From positions 558,001 to 622,000 of the forward strand of contig CAWGXG010000008.1 of assembly GCA_963826505.1 (NCBI GenBank): DNA of 64,000 bases, given 5' to 3'. The DNA is from CAWGXG01 sp963826505. Lineage in GTDB: Bacteria; Chloroflexota; Anaerolineae; Aggregatilineales; Aggregatilineaceae. Shown here one piece after another: positions 36,212 through 46,184 of the stretch. The number at the start of each line of letters is the position of its first letter. Position 1 is the first letter of the stretch. Made by a program: the position numbers and the translations under genes. The notes below the pieces were generated by a model. That model did not search any database. It saw only the letters and a list, made by a program, of their open reading frames with translations, and was not told where the DNA came from.

Positions 36212-39200
36212 ATGTTTTTGACTTATGAGAAGATCGCTTATCTCACCCAGACCCTGCGCGGTTATATCTATCGCGATCGGGAGCCTTTGGTCTGGCGCGC
36301 GTGTGATGCGCTGCCTTATGGCACGCCACTGCCCGATCCCGACCATGCCGCGTGGCGGATTGTGGCACCGGGCACCTTGTGGGGACGCAAATTGACGTGG
36401 GCATGGCTCGACACCCGTATCACGATACCCGATCGGTTGGATGGGAAAGCGGCGGCTTTGCATATTGAGTTCGCCGTCCAGCACGACACGCCAAACGCAA
36501 GTCTGTTCTCGGCGCCGGAAGCCCTGGTCACGGTCGAGGGGATCGATACCCCAGTTCAAGCGGTGAACTGGATGCACCGAGAAGTCTTGCTGGCGGAGCA
36601 GATTGCGGCGGGCCGCGCGCTGCATGTTGTGATGAACTGTTTTGCGGGGGTGTCGCAGCCCGGCGATCACCAGATTCTGATTCGCCGTCAGCGATCTGGT
36701 GTGGATCGATCGGGATGTGGAGAAACTGTATTGGGATGCACAGGTGCTGTTGGACGTAATCGCCGCGCTGCCTGAGTCGGCACCAGAGCGTGGATTTTAC
36801 CTGCGTGCCCTGGATGACGCGTTTAGTCACATCAACTGGCTGAATCCACCGGACGAGGGCTTTTGCGCCACCGTGCGCGAGGCGGGGAACATTCTGCAAG
36901 CGCAGGTTTACGCACTCACAACGCCCGAAGACGGAGTCCCGCGCCCGCGCATTCACGCGATGGGCCATGCTCATATTGATGTGGCCTGGCTGTGGCCACT
37001 GGCGGTCACGCGCGGCAAGGCGGTGCGTACGTTCTCAACAGCTTTGGCGCTGATGGAACAGTACCCGAACTACACCTTCACCCAAAGCCAGCCGCACCTC
37101 TACAAGATGGTGGCGCAGGACGATCCTGCGCTGTTGGAACGCGTCAAAGCGCGGATTTCCGATGGCGCCTGGAACGCGACGGGTGGAACATGGGTCGAAC
37201 CGGACACGAATATGCCGTCCGGCGAAGCGTTGGTGCGTCAGTTTTTGTACGGGATGCGCTATTTTGAGCGCGAGCTTGGCACGCGGCCCGAAGTGTTGTG
37301 GCTGCCAGATGTGTTCGGATACAGCGCGGCACTGCCCCAGATTATGAAACTGGCGGGCATCCGCTATTTCTTCACGTCCAAGCTGAGCTGGAATCTATAC
37401 ACGCGTTATCCCTACGACACATTTTGGTGGGAAGGGACTGGATGGGACGACGCATCTTGACCCACCTTGCCACCGCTCCTGAAGTCGCCGGAACGAAATC
37501 AGAAATCCATCATGCGACCTATAACGCGCGGCTGACGCCGCTTGAGGTTATGGAAACGTGGGAAAATTACCAGCAAAAATGGCGCGAACCATCATCTGGC
37601 CACCGCTTACGGTGAGGGTGACGGCGGCGGCGGGCCGAACCGGGACATGCTCGAACGGCTGGCGCGGATGTCCGATTTGCCTGGTGTACCGCAAGTGCGT
37701 CCCGGCACGGCGGAAGCGTTCTTCCACGCGCTGGAGCAGACCATCGCTGATGTAGATTTGCCGCGCTGGGTGGGCGAATTGTATTTGCAGCTTCACCGGG
37801 GAACGTTTACCAGTCAGGCGCGCACCAAACGCAATAATCGCAAGACCGAACTACTGCTGCACGATGCCGAGGCGCTGGCGCTCACGGCGCATCTGTTGGG
37901 GCAGAACTATCCCCATGGTGATCTTGACGCGGCCTGGGAAACGGTGTTGCTCAACCAGTTTCACGATATCCTGCCGGGCAGCAGCATCACGCCACGTCTA
38001 TCAAGATGCCGATCGGATGTACGCGGAAGCTCAAGCCCGCGCATCCGCGATTGTAGAACAGGCGCTTGATGTCATCGCCCAACATATCCGCTATGACATC
38101 GATATGCAGGGCTTTGCCGTATTCAACACGCTGGGCATTACCCAGGGTGGCCCGGTTGAAGTCACGCTGCCGGGAAATGGCCCGCTAGAGATTGTCGAAC
38201 CCAGCGGTCGTGTGAAGCCGATTCAGTGGATTGACCCCGAAGCAGCGGCGCGCATTGATGTGCCCGACCAGCGTGCCCGCCTACGGTTACACAGCTTATG
38301 CAGTGCGCTCGGTGGAGCAGGAACTGCCGGTCCCGGCGCAGCACGCCGTCACTGGGACATTGACTACGCTCGAAAATGGCCTGCTGCGCGCGGAATTTGA
38401 CGCTGCCGGCAACCTCATCCGGCTGTACGACTACGAGCACGGGCGCGATATCCTGGCCGCTGGAGAGACCGGGAATCAGTTGTGGGCCTACGTGGACCGA
38501 CCTCATCACTGGGATGCGTGGGAAGTCGAGACGTATGTTCAGGCTCAGGGCTGGCAGTTGACTCCTCAGGCCGTGCGGCTTGTGGAGTTGGGGCCGCTGC
38601 GCGCCGTGCTTGAGATCGAGTACGAGTTCAACCATTCGCGGATCGTCCAGCGCATCAGCCTGTTGGCGGGCGATAGGATGCTGCGTTTTGATACGCAGGT
38701 CGATTGGCACGAAAAACACATCCTGTTGAGAGCCCATTTCCCGCTTGCGATTCGCGCGATGAACACGACCTACGAAATCCAATTCGGAACAGTGGAGCGT
38801 CCCACTCATGACAATACGCGCTGGGATCAAGCGCGCCACGAGGTTCCGGCGCAGCAGTGGGCCGATCTGTCCGAAGCGGATTACGGGGTCAGCCTGATCA
38901 ACGACTGCAAATATGGCTACAGCACCCAGGGCCATATCTTGACACTGAGTCTGCTGCGCGCGCCCACTCATCCCGATCCGGAGGCCGACCAGGGGAAACA
39001 TGTCTTCACATACGCGCTTTATCCTCATAGCGGCGACTGGCGGAACGGGACGATTGCTCTGGCCAAGCGCCTGAACAGCCCGCTGATCGCGCATGAAGTC
39101 AGTGGGGGCGGGACGTGGCTGCCAGTCGAGTTCGGGTTGGTGAGCTGTGCTGCGTCGAATGTGATCATCGACACCGTCAAAAAAGCCGAAGATGAGGACG

Positions 39201-39418
39201 CGGTGATCGTGCGCGTGTACGAAGCACACGGCGGACGGTGCATGGCCGCGTTAACCTTCGCGGTGCCCATTGCGGCCGTGGAAGAAGTAAATTTGCTGGA
39301 GGAGTCACTCGCGCCACTGACGGCCGACGTCAACACGCTGCGCTTCACGCTGACGCCGTACCAGATACGGTCGTTCAAGGTCACCTTAAGCGATGTGCTG
39401 GCGCATCAGCTTGGCTAA
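36212..39418 (+). pseudogene. GH38 alpha-mannosidase, broken by about six frameshifts as given
   Basis: With six single-base removals (near 36685, 37434, 37444, 37575, 37993 and 38268) it reads as about 1066 residues, a full-length alpha-mannosidase. Zinc ligands lie in GHAHIDVAWLWPL and NQFHDILPGSS, and the nucleophile Asp in WVEPDTNMPSGEALVRQFL. Other family blocks are LPDVFGYSAALPQIM and YGEGDGGGGPNRDMLE, with the long beta-sandwich C-terminal half intact from 38290. It would trim alpha-mannose from glycans in the cytoplasm, as no signal peptide is seen. Every domain is present in order and nothing is missing between breaks, which favours sequence errors over decay. It is typed as pseudogene only because the given sequence cannot be translated. 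Confidence 0.85.
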
Positions 39419-39473
39419 TCTGGACCAGTTTGTTATAAATCGCAATAGGTGTGTTGCATACAATCTTAAGCGT

Positions 39474-39511
39474 CACTCCTGGCCTGAAATCCGTTACCAG
39501 GAGTGTTTTTT
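39474..39511 (+). terminator. Terminator after the mannosidase gene
   Basis: CACTCCTGG (39474-39482) and CCAGGAGTG (39497-39505) form a 9-bp stem followed by TTTTTT. Confidence 0.9.
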
Positions 39512-39684
39512 GCCTGAGCGCTGCATATGCGGTACGGATCAAATATAGGGTCCAATCGTCCCTTGCACCAGCAACATGGGCTTGCCAGTCCGCAGACATG
39601 ATGGTACCCTTCGCACGCTTTTTTGCGGTATGCCGCACTCTATGATTGTGCGGAATTGTTCTTGAGTTGAGAAGCAGGTGTACT

Positions 39685-42251
39685 GTGAACAAACTGGTCA
39701 TTGTCGAATCTCCCACGAAGGCACGCACTATCGGCGGATTCCTGCCCAAGGATTACCGTGTCGAGGCCAGCATGGGGCACATTCGCGATCTGCCTGCCTC
39801 GGCCAGCGAGATCCCAACGGCAGTCAAGGACAAAGAATGGTCACGGCTGGGCGTCAACGTCGAGGCCGACTTCACGCCCTTGTATGTGGTATCCAAGGAC
39901 AAGAAAAAGGTCGTAAAGGCGCTGGCTTCCGCTCTCAAAGAGGCTGACGAGCTGATCCTGGCGACGGATGAGGACCGTGAAGGCGAGAGCATCGCCTGGC
40001 ATCTGACCGAAGTCCTCAAGCCACATGTGCCCGTGAAGCGAATGGTGTTTCACGAGATCACGCGTGAGGCAATCCAGGATGCGCTGGATCAATGTCGCGC
40101 GATTGATGACAAGCTGGTCGTTGCCCAGGAAACCCGGCGGATCTTAGATCGCCTGGTTGGGTACACTGTGTCTCCGCTTCTGTGGCGCAAAATCGCTCCC
40201 GGATTGTCGGCGGGCCGCGTGCAGTCGGCAGCGGTACGTCTGCTGGTGCTGCGCGAAGAAGAACGCCGCAGTCTTCAAGTCCGGCTCCTATTGGGATTTG
40301 AAGGCGACACTGACCGCCCATAACCAATCATTCGCCGCTCAGCTCACGGCGGTGGGTGGGGTGCGTGTCGCCACGGGCAAGGATTTCGACGAGGCGACAG
40401 GTAAGATCCCAAAAGGCAAGAAAGTCGTTCTGCTAAACGAAAAACAGGCCCGGGCGTTAGCTGAACGCCTCGCCAAAGCCGAATGGCGTGTCTCGGACCT
40501 GAGCACGCGCGATCAGACCCGGTCGCCCGCACCGCCGTTTACCACGTCCACTCTTCAGCAGGAAGCCAATCGCAAACTCGGTATGTCCGCCGAACAGACG
40601 ATGCGTACGGCGCAGCGGCTGTATGAACAGGGTTGGATCACGTATATGCGTACCGACTCCGTGCATCTGGCCGAGCAGGCGGTGACCACGATCCGGCGGC
40701 GCGTCAAAGACCAGTACGGTCAGGAATATCTGAGCAAATCGCCGCGCCAATACAAGACGAAGTCTAAAGGTGCGCAGGAAGCCCATGAAGCCATCCGACC
40801 GGCGGGCCACCAGATGCCGACCGCCGATGAGTTGGGATTGACCGGTCAGGAATACGAGCTTTATGATTTGATCTGGAAGCGCACGATTGCCACACAGATG
40901 GCTGACGCGCGGCTGCATCTCACCACCGTCGTGATCGGCGTCGAAGATGCCGAATTCCGAGCGTATGGCAAGCAGGTGGTGTTTCCGGGGTTCTTCCGGG
41001 CGTATGTCGAAGGCGCGGACGATCCGGCGGCGGCTCTCGACGATCAGGAATCACTGCTCCCGCCGCTGAAGACGGACGAGCACGTCACCTGTCAGGAGTT
41101 GGAACCGGTGGGGCACGAAACCAAGCCCCCGGCGCGCTATACCGATGCAACCCTGGTCAAGGCGCTCGAAAGCGAAGGCATCGGACGCCCCAGCACCTAC
41201 GCGACGATCATCAGCACCATTCAGGACCGGGGATACGTCATCAAATCGGCCAAGCAGTTGGTGCCGACCTTCACGGCGTTTGCGGTCAACGCTTTGATGG
41301 AACAGCATTTCCCCGATCTGGTCAACACGCGCTTTACGGCCCAGATGGAGCAGGTGTTGGACGAAATCGCCGAGGGGAATCAGGACAGCCTGCCGTACCT
41401 GCGTTCCTTCTACCTGGGCGAGGGCGGCCTGGAAGGGCAAGTTAAAGCCAAGGAACAGGAAATCGACCCGCGGTCTGTCAACGCGCTGGCTCTCGAAGAC
41501 CTCAAAACACGGGTGCGCGTGGGGCGTTATGGCGCCTACCTGGAACAGGATGCCAACGGGGACGTAGTGCGTGTGTCTCTGCCCGACAGCATGCCGCCCG
41601 CCGATTTGGTTGCCGAAGAAGTCGAACGCCTGCTGCGAGAGAAGGAATCCGGCCCGACACCCCTGGGGTATCAACCGGAGTCAGGCGAGCCGGTGTACGT
41701 CCTGGTTGGGCCGTATGGCCCGTATGTGCAGTTGGGGATGAACGGCGAAAACGGCTCTGGGGCTAAGCCGCGCCGGGTGTCGCTTCCCAAAGGGATGAAA
41801 CCGGAGTCGATGACGCTCGATCAGGCGCTGGCCCTCCTGAGCCTGCCCCGTCAGTTGGGCGTGCATCCCGAAATCGGGCAAGCCCATCCAGGCCGGGATT
41901 GGCCGTTTTGGCCCCTTTGTCCGCTGCGAAAGCGAATATCGCTCACTGCCCAAAGGCGATGATGTGCTGACCGTGGGGCTTGATCGCGCGATTGAGCTGC
42001 TCTCGCAGGCCAAGCGGCGGAGCACGGAACTGGTGCGGGAGTTGGGCCCCCATCCGGCTGATGGTCAGGTGGTCGGACTGTATACCGGGCGCTATGGGCC
42101 GTACGTCAAACACGGCAAGACCAACGCCTCACTTCCGAAGGATGTATCACCAGAAACAATTACGCTAGAGCAGGCGGTCGAACTGCTGAGTCAGAAGAAA
42201 ACCCAAAAGTCTACAAAACGACGTTCATCGGGGACGGTCAAGTCATCGTAG
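39685..42251 (+). CDS. topA: DNA topoisomerase I, two apparent frameshifts
   Basis: About 854 residues after removing one base near 40266 and one near 41871. The toprim domain shows LVIVESPTKARTIGGFLP and ATDEDREGESIAWHL, the active-site tyrosine is in GWITYMRTDSVHL, and AHEAIRPAG and SEGIGRPSTYATII are typical type IA blocks. It relaxes negative supercoils. The C-terminus lacks zinc ribbons and instead carries four topoisomerase C-terminal repeats centred on GRYGAYL, GPYGPYV, GRFGPFV and GRYGPYV. The start is GTG at 39685 (MNKLVIVES). It stands alone between a terminator and the cyclase promoter. Confidence 0.93.
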
Positions 42252-42325
42252 GCTCATTCGAAGCGTTTGACTTTCGATATCCTGACCAACAGCACGCGCA
42301 CATGGCACCGATAGCGGGCAGATGC

Positions 42326-42355
42326 TTGTTACCAGCTGGAGCATCCGGGTATAAT
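42326..42355 (+). promoter_or_regulatory. Promoter of the tandem cyclase genes
   Basis: TTGTTA (42326-42331) and a perfect TATAAT (42350-42355) with an 18-base spacer, 50 bases before the first cyclase start codon. Confidence 0.6.
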
Positions 42356-42405
42356 CATCTCCAAACTCTAACCGCCTGCCATGAGCGCGTGGGGTGTTGG
42401 TAAAT

Positions 42406-44166
42406 ATGGATAGTCCGGCTGACCGGGGCAAAATCTCGGAACAGGTTCAAGGTCTGAGCCTGTTAATTGATGAAGTCATCGACGCGCTGCGGACACAGCG
42501 GGATGTTCTGCGCCAGCGCGGGATGAGTTTGCCGCCGGGTATGCTGACCGGCCTGAAGGACGTGCGCGACGATCTTCAGCATCTTGTGATGCATTTGTCG
42601 GCCAATGCCCTTGAACTGGAACAACTGCGCGCATTGGCTGAGACGACTGCCCTGATCAATTCCTCTCTGAATGTGAATCAGGTCCTCAACGAAGTGATGG
42701 ACACTGTGATTGCGCTGACCGGTGCCGAGCGCGGATATATCGTGCTGCGAGACGAGCAGACCGGCGAAATGGTCTTCCGCATCGCACGCAACCTGGACCG
42801 CGAGTCGATCGACGAGGGTAGTTTTATTGTCAGTCGCTCGATCGTCGGTGAGGTCGCGCAGACGGGCAAGCCTGTGCTCACTACCAATGCGCTGGATGAT
42901 CCGCACTACAGCGGCAAAGAAAGCGTTGTGATTCACGCGCTGCGCTCGATTTTGTGCGTGCCGCTGGTGGTCAAGGGGCAGGTCACTGGCGTGGTGTACG
43001 TGGACAACCGCATCAAGAATGCGGTGTTTGGGCAAGGGCAGGTGGAACTCGTGGTGGACTTCGCCAATCAAGCCGCCATAGCTATTGACAACGCCCAATT
43101 GTTCACGCGCGTGCAGGATGCGTTGGCCGAAGTGACCGCCATGAAAGAGTTGATGGATAACGTGTTTGCGTCCATCGCCAGCGGTGTGATCACAACCGAC
43201 GTGGTGGAGCGCGTAACGACCTATAATCTGTCGGCGGAACGCATTTTGAGCGTGCCCAGCGAACACGTTCTCGGGGCCGATCTCGCCTTGGCGCTGCCCG
43301 CTATTTATGACGATGTTCGGACCATGCTGGTGGATATTTTCCAGCAGGGCCGCCAGGAAATGTTGGAACTCGCACCCAGCCTGCCGGAACGCGGCGAAGC
43401 CTATCTCAATCTCAAACTGACGCCCCTCAAAAACCAGGAACAGGTCACCGAGGGTGTCGCGATTGTTGTAGACGATCTGACCGAGATCAAGCGGCGCGAC
43501 GCTACGCTGGACGTCGTGCGGCGCTATTTGCCCCCGGCGATGGTCGACAACATCCAGAGCCTGGATGAGTTAGGGCTGGGCGGCGAGCGGCGGCAGGTTT
43601 CGACCCTGTTTGTGGATGTGCGGCCTTTTCATACGTTCCCGGCGAACATCGATCCGCAGGGTCTGATGGAGCTGTTGAACCTATACCTGACGGTCGGAGC
43701 CGAGGCGATCCATAACCATACCGGCGTCATCGACAAGTTCATGGGCAATGAGATTATGGGCTTGTTCAACACGCAGCTCAACCCCAGCGACGAACACTCA
43801 TGGTGGGCGGTGCAAGCTGCGCTCAAGATGGCGGACGATTATGTCGACCTGACGTCTCATCTGGGTGAGGAGCCGGTACCCTATTACCGCATCGGAATCC
43901 ATACTGGGATTGCCACGCTGGGCAATGTCGGCAGCCCCACCCGGCGCGAGTTCACGGCCATTGGCGATTCGATCAATCTGGCCAAACGTCTCCAAGAGAA
44001 CGCCTTGACCGGCCACATCATTGTGAGCGATGACACCTTTCGCCACTGCCAGGATCGTCTAATGGATCCGGCCAACGGGATACAAGTGATCGAGCGGCCC
44101 AGCATTCAAGTCAAGGGACGCCGCCAGGCCGCACAGATTTTTGAGATCAGCCGCCCGAATCGCTAG
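42406..44166 (+). CDS. GAF-PAS class III nucleotidyl cyclase homologue lacking one metal Asp
   Basis: About 586 residues: a helical N-terminus (1-65), a GAF domain (about 65-225, starting TTALINSSLNVNQVLNEVMD), a PAS-like domain (about 240-350) and a class III cyclase domain (about 393-585). Metal Asp 1 is present (FVDVRPF, D404) but position 2 is Asn (DKFMGNEIM, N448). The substrate Lys and the transition-state pair N524/R528 (SINLAKRLQE) are kept. Alone it should be weak or inactive. It is 30 bases upstream of a paralogue with the opposite defect. ATG 42406 is preferred to GTG 42394. The N-terminus suggests signals are sensed by GAF and PAS in the cytoplasm. Confidence 0.93.
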   Translation: MDSPADRGKISEQVQGLSLLIDEVIDALRTQRDVLRQRGMSLPPGMLTGLKDVRDDLQHLVMHLSANALELEQLRALAETTALINSSLNVNQVLNEVMDTVIALTGAERGYIVLRDEQTGEMVFRIARNLDRESIDEGSFIVSRSIVGEVAQTGKPVLTTNALDDPHYSGKESVVIHALRSILCVPLVVKGQVTGVVYVDNRIKNAVFGQGQVELVVDFANQAAIAIDNAQLFTRVQDALAEVTAMKELMDNVFASIASGVITTDVVERVTTYNLSAERILSVPSEHVLGADLALALPAIYDDVRTMLVDIFQQGRQEMLELAPSLPERGEAYLNLKLTPLKNQEQVTEGVAIVVDDLTEIKRRDATLDVVRRYLPPAMVDNIQSLDELGLGGERRQVSTLFVDVRPFHTFPANIDPQGLMELLNLYLTVGAEAIHNHTGVIDKFMGNEIMGLFNTQLNPSDEHSWWAVQAALKMADDYVDLTSHLGEEPVPYYRIGIHTGIATLGNVGSPTRREFTAIGDSINLAKRLQENALTGHIIVSDDTFRHCQDRLMDPANGIQVIERPSIQVKGRRQAAQIFEISRPNR

Positions 44167-44196
44167 CCTGCGCTGGTTACAGCGAACGGACACCCA

Positions 44197-45951
44197 ATGC
44201 TAGAAACCGCGAACATCAATAACGTTGTCTTGCAGAAACTTGAGCAATTGAGCCGCCAGCTTAGCGATCTTGAAGGGACGCTGCGCGCCCAGCACGATAT
44301 TTTGCGCCAGCGCGGGATGAGCACGCCGCCCGGCGCGCTGGAAAAACTGTACTATGCCCGTACCGACCTGGAACGTTTGACGGCTCAGTTGGGTGGTGAA
44401 AGCACAGAGCTCGAACAGCTTCGCGCCCTGGCCAAGACCATGCAACTGCTTAATTCGTCGTTGAATCCCGATGAAGTGTTGGTGGAAGTGCTAGACGCGG
44501 CGATATCACTGTCGGGCGCGGAGCGCGGTTATATCGTGCTGCGATCGGCGCAGTCCCAGGAGTTGCAGTTCCGTCTTGGGCGCGATCTGAACCGCCAATC
44601 GCTGGATGAGAGCAAGTTCACGGTCAGCCGCACGATCATGCTTGAGGCGGCCGATACCGGTCAACCGGTGGTAGCGGCTGATGCGTTGATGGACCCACGT
44701 TACGATGCGGCCGCCAGCATCGTGATTCATGGCCCCCGTTCCATTATCTGCGTGCCGTTGATTTACAAAGAGCAGATCACGGGGGTGTTGTATGCAGACA
44801 ACCGCCGCATGCCGGGTCTGTTCGGCGAGAAAGAGGTCTTACTGCTGGTCGCCTTCGCCAATCAGGCGGCCGTCGCCATCGAAAATGCGCGCATGTTTGA
44901 GCGCGTCCGGCGCACGCTGGTTGAGATCACCGAAATGAAACAGTTGATGGACAACGTGCTGGCTTCTATCGCCAGCGGTGTGATCACTACAGACGTGCGC
45001 AACCTGATCGTGATCTACAATGCAGCCGCGGAGCGTATTTTGGGAGTGCCGTACGACAAAGCGGTTGGCCAGCCTATTGAAACGGTTTTGCCGGATGTGT
45101 TTGCCGGTTTCTTTGACGTCACGCAGACCGTCCGCTTTGAGAATCGCCAACAAATGATCGAGCTCGAACCGGTCTTGCCGGGGCGGGGTGCGGTTAACCT
45201 CACACTCAAAATGACGCCGCTGCAAGATGCGTCGGGAATCACCTATGGGATGGCGTTGGTGGTTGACGATCTGACCGAGATCAAGAAGCGTGACGCGACG
45301 CTGAATGTGGTCAGGACATATCTTCCGCCCAGCCTGGTACGTAACATCGAGAGCATCGACAGCCTGGGGTTGAGCGGCGACGAGCGCGAGATTTCCATTC
45401 TCTTTGCGGATGTGCGAGGGTTCACCACGTTCAGCGAGCATCTTGATCCTGAGCAGTTGATGGAAGTCATCAGCCGCTACCTGACAGTCAGTTCCGATGC
45501 GTTGGGTCTATATGACGGCATCATAGACAAATACATGGGTGACGCGGTCGTGGGCTTGTTCAACACGCAGTTGAATCCGCAGGACGATCACGCTATGCGC
45601 GCGGTCCGATCGGCGCTGTCGATGACCTACGATGTGCGGGCACTGCACGACGTGCTGCCGCCGGAACAACGCCTGTTCTATGGCATTGGGGTGGATACAG
45701 GCGTCGCCATTCTGGGTAATGTGGGCAGCCCCAGCCGTAAGGAATTTACAGCGATCGGCGAGCCGGTGAATTTCGCCAAGCTGCTGCAAGAAAACGCCTG
45801 GCCCGGTGAGATCATTATTTCGCAGAATACTTACGATCGCGTCCAGGACCTGTTCACGGTGGAGCCGTTGGAACCACGCAAAGTGAAGGGCCGCGGTAGT
45901 TTTCAGGTGATGTACCGGGTGACCGGCCTTCAGCGCCGCCAAACGCCATGA
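44197..45951 (+). CDS. GAF-PAS class III nucleotidyl cyclase homologue lacking the catalytic Arg
   Basis: 584 residues with the same layout as its upstream neighbour: GAF (about 65-225), PAS-like (about 240-355) and class III cyclase (about 393-580). Both metal-binding aspartates are present (FADVRGF, D405; DKYMGDAVV, D449), as are the substrate Lys (IDKYMG) and the Asn (N525). The transition-state Arg four residues after that Asn is Leu (VNFAKLLQE, L529). The two proteins align without gaps across most of their length, so they arose by tandem duplication. They are probably co-transcribed and end at a strong terminator (45985-46013). Confidence 0.94.
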   Translation: MLETANINNVVLQKLEQLSRQLSDLEGTLRAQHDILRQRGMSTPPGALEKLYYARTDLERLTAQLGGESTELEQLRALAKTMQLLNSSLNPDEVLVEVLDAAISLSGAERGYIVLRSAQSQELQFRLGRDLNRQSLDESKFTVSRTIMLEAADTGQPVVAADALMDPRYDAAASIVIHGPRSIICVPLIYKEQITGVLYADNRRMPGLFGEKEVLLLVAFANQAAVAIENARMFERVRRTLVEITEMKQLMDNVLASIASGVITTDVRNLIVIYNAAAERILGVPYDKAVGQPIETVLPDVFAGFFDVTQTVRFENRQQMIELEPVLPGRGAVNLTLKMTPLQDASGITYGMALVVDDLTEIKKRDATLNVVRTYLPPSLVRNIESIDSLGLSGDEREISILFADVRGFTTFSEHLDPEQLMEVISRYLTVSSDALGLYDGIIDKYMGDAVVGLFNTQLNPQDDHAMRAVRSALSMTYDVRALHDVLPPEQRLFYGIGVDTGVAILGNVGSPSRKEFTAIGEPVNFAKLLQENAWPGEIIISQNTYDRVQDLFTVEPLEPRKVKGRGSFQVMYRVTGLQRRQTP

Positions 45952-45984
45952 TGGTTTGGAGATCTCTATAAGGAATGACACACT

Positions 45985-46013
45985 CGCGCCGATGATGCTC
46001 GGCGCGTTTTTTT
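45985..46013 (+). terminator. Terminator after the cyclase pair
   Basis: CGCGCCGA (45985-45992), a 6-base loop and TCGGCGCG (45999-46006) followed by seven Ts. Confidence 0.93.
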
Positions 46014-46184
46014 GTGGAAGTGCTGAGCACGGCGCCTGCCTGTTTGACTCATGTGCTAGACAACTGTCTGATATTGGACACTTTTTTACTGTTTGAATAC
46101 ATACGTGTATAGTTGTGTCGGTCTGTTCGCGTGGCCGAACAATAAATTCCCATTAAATTAGTCACTGCAGAGGAGGATGGTTGT

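Noticed and set aside
36212..39418. Programmed frameshifting or true decay of the mannosidase
   Set aside because: Six breaks without slippery-site structure, all domains intact and the same one-base pattern in seven other genes make sequence error the simpler explanation.
46090..46115. Possible promoter with TTGAAT and TATAGT upstream of the DUF3068-like gene
   Set aside because: The spacing between the hexamers does not fit a normal promoter, so it is not reported as a feature.
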